Position numbers and translations under genes: made by a program. Below are positions 55,186 to 64,000 of a stretch of DNA of 64,000 nt, in pieces. The notes below the pieces were generated by a model that was not told the DNA's origin, did no database searches, and saw nothing but the letters and a program-made list of their open reading frames with translations. The DNA comes from Aristolochia californica (taxonomy: Eukaryota > Streptophyta > Magnoliopsida > Piperales > Aristolochiaceae). The stretch is taken from contig JARWKL010000007.1 in assembly GCA_029961685.1 (NCBI GenBank), forward strand, positions 12,960,013-13,024,012, given 5' to 3'. How positions within the stretch are numbered: position 1 is the first letter of the stretch; each line of letters starts with the position of its first letter.

Positions 55186-58100
55186 TTGTATTTCATTTTA
55201 CTTTCTATATTTCATCTTTCTTTTTATATTTTATTTTACTTTCCATTTTTCATCTTACTTTTTATTTTTCAATTTACTTTCTATATTTCATCTTACTTTC
55301 TATTTTTCATCTTACCTTCTATTTTTTATTTTACTTTCTATATTTTATCTTCTTTCTACATTTCATTTTACTTTCTATAATTCAATTTTCTTTCTATATT
55401 TTATCTTTCTTTCCATTTTCCCTTTTTCTTTCAATATTTCATTTTATTTTATTTTTATTTCTTCTTTCTTTCTTTATTACAGTTTACTTTCTATATTTCA
55501 TCTTTCTTTAGATATTTCATCTTACTTTCTATATTTGATATTTCATTCTATATTTCATTTTACCTTATTTAGTTTAACGTTATTTCTATATTTTATTTTA
55601 CTTTCTATATTTCATCTATCTTTCTAAATTTCATTTTACTTTCTATATTTAATCTTTCTTTCTGTATTTAATTTTACTTTCTATATTTTGTCTTTATTTT
55701 ATATTTTATTTTACTTTCTATTTTTCATCTTACTTTCTATTTTTCTTTTTACTTTCTATATTTTAACTTCTCTCTATATTTCATTTTACTTTCTATAATT
55801 CATCTTTCTTTCCATATTTCCATTGTCATTCAATATTTCATTTTTTTATTTCATCTTTCTTTCTGTTTTACATTTTACTTTTTAAATTTCATCTTTCTTT
55901 TTCCATTTCCTTTAACTTTCTAAATATCTTCGCACTTTCTATATTTCATTTTAGTTCCTATATTTCATCTTTTTTTCTTTATTTCATGTTACTTTCTATA
56001 TTTCATCTTTCTTTATATATTTCATTTTACTTTCTATATTTCATATTTTATTTTATATTTCATTTTACTTTCTTTATTTTAGCCGTCTTTCTATATTTTA
56101 TTTTACTTTCTATATTTCATCTTTCTTTCTAAATTTTATTTTACTTTTTATATTTAATCTTTCTTTCTGTATTTTATTTTACTTTCTATATTTCATCTTT
56201 CTTTCTATATTTTATTTTACTTTTTTATTGTTCTTCTTACTTTCTATTTTTCATTTACTTTCTATATTTCAACTTCTTTCTATATTTCATTTTCCTTTCT
56301 ATAATTCATCTTTCTTTAAATATTTCCGTTTTCTTCCAATATTTCTTTTTTTTATTTCATCTTTCTTTCTATATTACATTTTACTTTCTATTTTTCAAAT
56401 TTCTTCATATATTTCTTTTTACTTTCATTGTTTCATATTTCTTTCTATATTTCATTTTACTTTCTTTATTTTAACCTTCTTTCTATGTTTCATTTTACTT
56501 TCAATTTTTCACCTTTCTTTCTTTAATTCATGTTACTTTCTATACATCATTTTTTTACTATATTTCATTTTACTTTCTATATTTCATCTTTCTTTATAAA
56601 TTTTATTTTACTTTTTATATTTCATCTTTCTTTCTATATTTCATTTTACTTTCTATATTTCAACTTTCTTTCTATATTTCATTTCATTTTCTATATTTCA
56701 TCTTTTTTTCTATATTTCATTTTAGTTTCTATATTTCACCTTTCTTTCTTTATTTCATGTTACTTTCTATATATCGTTTTTCTTACTATATTTCATTTTA
56801 CATTCTATATTTTATTTTATTTTCTATACTTCATCATTCTTTCTGTATTTCATTTTACTTTCTATATTTCATCTTTCTTTCTTTATTTTATTTGACTTTC
56901 TATATTTCATCTCACTTTCTATATTTCATCTTACTTTCTATTTTTCATCTTACCTTCTATTTTTCATTCTACATTCTATATTTCATCTTCTTCTACGTTT
57001 CATTTTACTTTTTATAATTCAACTTTCTTTCTATATTTTATCTTTCTTTCCATTTTCCCTTTTTCTTTCAATATTAATTTTTATTTTATTTTTATTTCTT
57101 CTTTCTTTCTATATTACATTTTACTTTCTATATTTCATCTTTCTTTAGATATTTCATTTTACTTTCTATATTTCATCTTTCTTTTTATATTTTATTTTAC
57201 TTTCTATTTTTCATCTTACTTTTTATTTTTCATTTTACTTTCTATATTTCAACTTCTTTCTATATTTCATTTTACTTTCTATAATTCATCTTTCTTTCCA
57301 TATTCCATTTTCATTCAATATTTCATTTTTTTATTTCATCTTTCTTTCTACATTTTCTTTAACTTTCTAAATATCTTCACACTTTCTATATTTTATTTTA
57401 TCTTCTTTCTATATTTCATTTTAGTTTCTATATCTCATCTTTCTTTCGTTATTTCATGTTACTTTCTATATTTCATCTTTCTTTATATATTTCATTTTAC
57501 TATCTATATTTCATTATACATTCTATATTTCATATTTCATTCTATATTTCATCTTACTTTCTTTATTTTAACCTTCTTTCTATATTTTATTTTACTTTCT
57601 ATATTTTATTTTTCTTTCTAACTTTCATTTTACTTTCTATATTTAATATTTCTTTCTGTATTTCATTTTACTTTCTATATTTCATCTTTCTTTCTATATT
57701 TTATTTTACTTTCTATTTTTCATCCTACTTTCTATTTTTCATATTACTTTCTATATTACAACTTCTTTCTGTATTTCATTTTCCTTTCTATAATTCATCT
57801 TTCTTTCCATATTTCCTTTTTCTTTCAATATTTTATTTTTTTATTTCATCTTTCTTTCTATATTACATTTTACTTTCTATATTTCATCTTTCTTTATATA
57901 TTTCTTTTTACTTTCTATATTTCATATTTCTTTCTATATTTCATTTTACTTTCTTTATTTTAACCTTCTTTCTATATTTCATTTTACTTTCTATTTTTCA
58001 CCTTTCTTTCTTTAATTCATGTTACTTTCTATACATCATTTTTTTACTACATTTTATTTTACTTTCTATATTTCTTCTTTCTTTATAAATTTTATTTTAC

Positions 58101-61100
58101 TTTTTATATTTCATCTTTCTTTCCATATTTCATTTTACTTTCTATATTTCATCTTTCTTTCTATATTTCATTTTACTTTCTATGTTTCATCTTTCTTTCT
58201 ATATTTCATTTTTGTTTCTGTATTTCATCTTTCTTTCTTTATTTCATGTTACTTTCTATATATCGTTTTTCTTACTATATTTCATTTTACATTCTATATT
58301 TTATTTTACTTTCTATACTTCATCATTCTTTCTGTATTTCATTTTACTTTCTATATTTCATCTTTCTTTCTTTATTTTATTTGACTTTCTATATTTCATC
58401 TCACTTTCTATATTTCATCTTACTTTCTATTTTTCATCTTACCTTCTATTTTTCATTTTACTTTCTATATTTCATCTTCTTTCTACGTTTCATTTTACTT
58501 TCTATAACTCAACTTTCTTTCTATATTTTATCTTTCTTTCCATTTTCCCTTTTTCTTTCAATATTTTAATTTATTTTATTTTTATTTCTTCTTTCTTTCT
58601 ATAATACATTTTACTTTCTATATTTCATCTTTCTTTAGATATTTCATTTTACTTTCTATATTTCATATTTCATTCTATATTTCATTTTACTTTCTTTATT
58701 TTAACCCTCTTTCTATATTTTATTTTACTTTCTATATTTCATCTTTCTTTCTAAATTTCCTTTTACTTTCTATATTTAATCTTTCTTTTTCTATTTCATT
58801 TTACTTTCTATATTTAATCTTTCTTTTTGTATTTCATTTTACTTTCTATATTTCATCTTTCTTTTTATATTTTATTTTACTTTCCATTTTTCATCTTACT
58901 TTTTATTTTTCAATTTACTTTCTATATTTCATCTTACTTTCTATTTTTCATCTTACCTTCTATTTTTTATTTTACTTTCTATATTTTATCTTCTTTCTAC
59001 GTTTCATTTTACTTTCTTTAATTCAACTTTCTTTCTATATTTTATCTTTCTTTTCATTTTCCCTTTTTCTTTCAATATTTCATTTTATTTTATTTTTATT
59101 TCTTCTTTCTTTCTGTATTACATTTTACTTTCTATGTTTCATCTTTCTTTAGATATTTCATTTTACTTTCTATATTTGATATTTCATTCTATATTTCATT
59201 TTACCTTCTTTATTTTAACGTTATTTCTATATTTTATTTTACTTTCTATATTTCATCTATCTTTCTAAATTTCATTTTACTTTCTATATTTAATCTTTCT
59301 TTCTGTATTTAATTTTACTTTCTCTATTTTGTCTTTCTTTTTATATTTTATTTTACTTTCTATTTTTCATCTTACTTTCTATGTTTCTTTTTACTTTCTA
59401 TATTTCAACTTCTTTCTATATTTCATTTTACTTTCTATAATTCATCTTTCTTTCTGTTTTACATTTTACTTTCTATATTTCATCTTTCTTTCTCCATTTC
59501 CTTTAACTTTCTAAATATCTTCGCACTTTCTATATTTTCATCTTTTTTTCTTTATTTCATGTTACTTTCTATATTTCATCTTTCTTTATATATTTCGTTT
59601 TACTTTCTATATTTCATATTTCATTTTATATTTCATTTTACTTTCTTTATTTTAGCCGTCTTTCTATATTTTATTTTAGTTTCTATATTTCATCTTTCTT
59701 TCTAAATTTCTTTTTACTTTTTATATTTAATCTTTCTTTCTGTATTTTATTTTACTTTCTATATTTCATCTTTCTTTCTATATTTTATTTTACTTTTTTA
59801 TTTTTCATCTTACTTTCTATTTTTCATTTACTTTCTATATTTCAACTTCTTTCTATATTTCATTTTCCTTTCTATAATTCATCTTTCTTTAAATATTTCC
59901 GTTTTCTTTCAATATTTCTTTTTTTTTATTTCATCTTTCTTTCTATATTACATTTTACTTTCTATATTTCAACTTTCTTCATATATTTCTTTTTACTTTC
60001 TATGTTTCATATTTCTTTCTATATTTCATTTTACTTTCTTTATTTTAACCTTCTTTCTATGTTTCATTTTACTTTCAATTTTTCACCTTTCTTTCTTTAA
60101 TTCATGTTACTTTCTATACATCATTTTTTTTACTATCTTTTTTTTTACTTTCTATATTTCATCTTTCTTTATAAATTTTATTTTACTTTTTATATTTCAT
60201 CTTTCTTTCTATATTTCATTTTACTTTCTATATTTCAACTTTCTTTCTATATTTCATTTCATTTTCTTGATTTCATCTTTCTTTCTATATTTCATTTTAG
60301 TTTCTATATTTCACCTTTCTTTCTTTATTTCATGTTACTTTCTATATATCGTTTTTCTTACTATATTTTATTTTACATTCTATATTTTATTTTATTTTCT
60401 ATACTTCATCATTCTTTCTGTATTTCATTTTACTTTCTATATTTCATCTTTCTTTCTTTATATTATTTGACTTTCTATATTTCATCTCACTTTCTATATT
60501 TCATCTTACTTTCTGTTTTTCATCTTACCTTCTATTATTCATTTTACATTCTATATTTCATCTTCTTTCTACGTTTCATTTTACTTTTTATAATTCAACT
60601 TTATTTCTATATTTTATCTTTCTTTCCATTTTCCCTTTTTCTTTCAATATTTCTTTTTATTTTATTTTTATTTCTTCTTTCTTTCTATATTACATTTTAC
60701 TTTCTATATTTCATCTTTCTTTAGATATTTCATTTTACTTTCTATATTTCATCTTTCTTTTTATATTTTATTTTACTTTCTATTTTTCATCTTACTTTTT
60801 ATTTTTCATTTTACTTTCTATATTTCAACTTCTTTCTATATTTCATTTTACTTTCTATAATTCATCTTTCTTTCTATAATTCATCTTTCTTTCCATATTC
60901 CATTTTCATTCAATATTTTATTTTTTTATTTCGTCTTTCTTTCTACATTTTCTTTAACTTTCTAAATATCTTCACACTTTCTATATTTTATTTTATTTTC
61001 TTTCTATATTTCATTTTAGTTTCTATATTTCATCTTTCTTTCGTTATTTCATGTTACTTTCTATATTTCATATTTCTTTATATATTTCATTTTACTATCT

Positions 61101-64000
61101 ATATTTCATTATACATTCTATATTTCATATTTCATTCTATATTTCATCTTACTTTCTTTATTTTAACCTTCTTTCTATATTTTATTTTACTTTCTATATT
61201 TCATCTTTCTTTCTAACTTTCATTTTACTTTCTATATTTAATCTTTATTTCTGTATTTCATTTTACTTTCTATATTTCATCTTTCTTTCTATATTTTATT
61301 TTACTTTCTATTTTTCATCCTACTTTCTATTTTTCATTTTACTTTCTATATTACAACTTCTTTCTATATTTCATTTTCCTTTCTATAATTCATCTCTCTT
61401 TCCATATTTCCTTTTTCTTTCAATATTTTATTTTTTTTATTTCATCTTTCTTTCTATATTACATTTTACTTTCTATATTTCATTTTTCTTTATATATTTC
61501 TTTTTACTTTCTATGTTTCATATTTCTTTCTATATTTCATTTTACTTTCTTTATTTTAACCTTCTTTCTATATTTCATTTTACTTTCTATTTTTCATCTT
61601 TCTTTCTTTAATTCATGTTACTTTCTATACATCATTTTTTTACTACATTTTATTTTACTTTCTATATTTCTTCTTTCTTTATAAATTTTATTTTACTTTT
61701 TATATTTCATCTTTCTTTCCATATTTCATTTTACTTTCTATATTTCATCTTTCTTTCTATATTTCATTTCACTTTCTATGTTTCATCTTTCTTTCTATAT
61801 TTCATTTTTGTTTCTGTATTTCATCTTTCTTTCTTTATTTCATGTTACTTTCTATTTATCGTTTCTCTTACTATATTTCATTTTATATTCTATATTGTAT
61901 TTTACTTTCTATACTTCATCATTCTTTCTGTATTTCATTTTACTTTCTATATTTCATCTTTATTTCTTTATTTTATTTTACTTTCTATATTTCATCTCAC
62001 TTTCTATATTTCATCTCACTTTCTATATTTCATCTTCCTTTCTATTTTTCATCTTACCTTCTATTTTTCATTTTACTTTCTATATTTCATCTTCTTTCTA
62101 CGTTTCATTTTACTTTCTATAATTCAACTTTCTTTCTAAATTTTATCTTTCTTTCCATTTTCCCTTTTTATTTCAATATTTGATTTTATTTTATTTTTAC
62201 TTCTTCTTTCTTTCTATATTACATTTTACTTTCTATATTTCATCTTTCTTTAGATATTTCATTTTACTTTCTATATTTCATATTTCATTCTATATTTCAT
62301 TTTACTTTCTTTATTTTAACCCTCTTTCTATATTTTATTTTACTTTATATATTTCATCTTTCTTTCTAAATTTCATTTTACTTTCTATATTTAATCTTTC
62401 TTTTTGTATTTCATTTTACTTTCTATATTTCCTCTTTCTTTTTATATTTTATTTTACTTTCCATTTTTCATCTTACTTTTTATTTTTCAATTTACTTTCT
62501 ATATTTCATCTTACTTTCTATTTTTCATCTTACCTTCTATTTTTCATTTTACTTTCTATATTTCATCTTCTTTCTACGTTTCATTTTACTTTCTATAATT
62601 CAACTTTCTTTCTATATTTTATCTTTCTTTCCATTTTCCCTTTTTCTTTCAATATTTCATTTTATTTTATTTTTATTTCTTCTTTCTTTCTATATTACAT
62701 TTTACTTTCTATACTTCATCTTTCTTTAGATATTTCATTTTACTTTCTATATTTGATATTTCATTCTATATTTCTTTTTCCTTTTTTATTTTAACGTTAT
62801 TTCTATATTTTATTTTACTTTCTATATTTCATCTATCTTTCTAAATTTCATTTTACTTTCTATATTTAATCTTTCTTTCTATATTTAATTTTACTTTCTA
62901 TATTTTGTCTTTCTTTTTATATTTTATTTTACTTTCTATTTTTCATCTTACTTTCTATTTTTCTTTTTACTTTCTTTATTTCAACTTCTTTCTATATTTC
63001 ATTTTACTTTCTATAATTCATCTTTCTTTCTATAATTCATCTTTCTTTCCATATTTCCATTTTCATTCAATATTTCATTTTTTTATTTCATCTTTCTTTC
63101 TGTTTTACATTTTACTTTCTATATTTCATCTTTCTTTCTCCATTTCCTTTAACTTTCTAAATATCTTCGCACTTTCTATATTTCATTTTAGTTTCTATAT
63201 TTCATCTTTTTTTCTTTATTTCATGTTACTTTCTATATTTCATCTTTCTTTATATATTTCATTTTACTTTCTATATTTCATATTTCATTTTATATTTAAT
63301 TTTACTTTCTTTATTTTAGCCATCTTTCTATATTTTATTTTACTTTCTATATTTCATCTTTCTTTCTAAATTTCATTTTACTTTTTATATTTAATCTTTC
63401 TTTCTGTATTTTATTTTACTTTCTATATTTCATCTTTCTTTCTATGTTTTATTTTACTTTCTATTTTTCATCTTACTTTCTATTTTTCATTTACTTTCTA
63501 TATTTCAACTTCTTTCTATATTTCATTTTCCTTTCTATAATTCATCTTTCTTTAAATATTTCCGTTTTCTTTCAATATTTCTTTTTTTTTATTTCATCTT
63601 TCTTTCTATATTACATTTTACTTTCTATATTTCAACTTTCTTCATATATTTCTTTTTACTTTCTATGTTTCATATTTCTTTCTATATTTCATTTTACTTT
63701 CTTTATTTTAACCTTTTTTCTATGTTTCATTTTACTTTCAATTTTTCACCTTTCTTTCTTTAATTCATGTTACATTCTATACATCATTTTTTTTACTATA
63801 TTTTATTTTACTTTCTATATTTCATCTTTCTTTATAAATTTTATTTTACTTTTTATATTTCATCTTTCTTTCTATATTTCATTTTACTTTCTATATTTCA
63901 ACTTTCTTTCTATATTTCATTTCACTTTCTATATTTCATCTTTCTTTCTATATTTTATTTTAGTTTCTATATTTCATCTTTCTTTCTTTATTTCATGTTA
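55186..64000. repeat. Second family B domain, compound HOR about 3.6 kb
   Basis: CGCAC tags lie at 55931, 59522 and 63168 (intervals 3,591 and 3,646), and TCTTCACAC tags at 57378 and 60973 (interval 3,595). The two tag types alternate, so each unit of about 3.6 kb contains one of each, like a two-part compound repeat. TATTTGATATTTC sites near 55,529, 59,173 and 62,753 keep the same spacing. The domain runs off the end of the window and resembles the first family B domain, most closely at 20.9-23.4 kb. No gene is seen. Confidence 0.82.

Larger units (their letters stand above)
1..64000. repeat. 19-bp T-rich satellite array spanning the window
   Basis: The entire window is built of 19 bp monomers in one orientation. 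The two dominant forms on the + strand are TTTCATTTTACTTTCTATA and TTTCATCTTTCTTTCTATA, usually interleaved. Frequent variants carry TAATC, TAACC, TAGAT, TTTAGTTT, TATAATTC or CTAAAT, and rarer G-bearing forms mark position within larger units. Composition is strongly strand-asymmetric: T about 63%, C and A about 16-21% each, G near 1% by consensus. Local phase slips of 9-12 bp occur, but no stretch longer than about two monomers departs from the pattern. I found no unique DNA, transposon end, telomere motif or CENP-B-box-like G-rich motif. Tandem structure and direct orientation are seen in the sequence; a heterochromatic location is inferred. I do not recognise the satellite as a named family. 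Confidence 0.97.

Noticed and set aside
1..64000. Genes on the - strand
   Set aside because: The reverse complement of the monomer contains TAG, TAA and TGA, and the 19 bp period brings them into every frame within a few monomers. No long open frame is possible without leaving the repeat.
1..64000. CRISPR array
   Set aside because: Units are contiguous 19 bp monomers of one family with no unique spacers, no leader and no cas genes nearby.
1..64000. Telomeric repeat or subtelomere end
   Set aside because: No TTAGGG, TTTAGGG or TTAGG tracts are present. G runs are absent on the + strand, and CCC occurs only in isolated variants such as TTTTCCC and AACCC.
1..64000. Promoters and polyadenylation signals (TATA-like TATATTT and - strand AATAAA)
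   Set aside because: Both strings are part of the common monomers and occur throughout the array at repeat spacing, so they carry no positional information.
1..64000. H-DNA or triplex-forming mirror repeats
   Set aside because: Pyrimidine runs are broken by A every 5-10 bases, so no long pure polypyrimidine mirror repeat is seen beyond short CTTTCTTTC stretches.

Overview
The whole 64 kb window is one continuous satellite (tandem-repeat) array. I see no gene, RNA gene, mobile element, CRISPR array, origin or other unique sequence in it, and neither edge of the array lies inside the window. The monomer is 19 bp. Its two main forms on the + strand are TTTCATTTTACTTTCTATA and TTTCATCTTTCTTTCTATA. 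The + strand is T-rich (12 of 19), with 3-4 C and 3-4 A per monomer and almost no G, so GC is about 16-21% by consensus. Long stretches of the + strand hold no G, and the rare G bases sit in recurring variant monomers that act as phase tags. The organism cannot be named from this. A homogeneous array this long, with layered higher-order repeats, points to eukaryotic heterochromatin (centromeric, pericentromeric, subtelomeric or sex-chromosome) rather than a prokaryote.

The monomers are arranged in higher-order repeats (HORs) that I followed with tag motifs. From 1 to about 8.1 kb (family A) the base HOR is about 2,087 bp, close to 110 monomers. Three units have lengths explained by single events: an internal 904 bp duplication, a one-monomer deletion, and a 548 bp insertion. 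From about 8.1 to 15.6 kb are local tandem duplications of 776, 1,154 and 227 bp and a 38 bp dimer run. From 15.6 to 29.7 kb (family B) HORs start at about 1.6 kb and then become irregular 2-4 kb compound units. A 1,503 bp unit is present about 2.4 times at 29.7-33.3 kb. The stretch 33.3-37.5 kb is irregular. Family A returns at about 37.5-45.6 kb with units of about 2.75 and 3.05 kb. After a transition comes a contracted HOR of 541-662 bp (48.97-51.6 kb), then a 385 bp duplication, then a 1,133 bp duplication (52.9-55.2 kb). Family B resumes from 55.2 kb to the end with units of about 3.6 kb.

The many stop-free + strand frames (longest 451 codons) follow from the repeat. The consensus has no stop codon in any + frame, and a 19 bp period is read in all three frames, giving an F/Y/L/I/S-rich 19-residue repeat. 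I do not call them genes. The points most worth a second look are a 548 bp block in family A that nearly matches a family B block 50.6 kb away, a 40 kb-spaced near-duplicate of about 2.5 kb, the contracted HOR with its own G-containing tags, and tag sites that occur in CG, TG and CA versions. All identities are read by eye from tags, not computed, and assembly error in so repetitive a region cannot be excluded.
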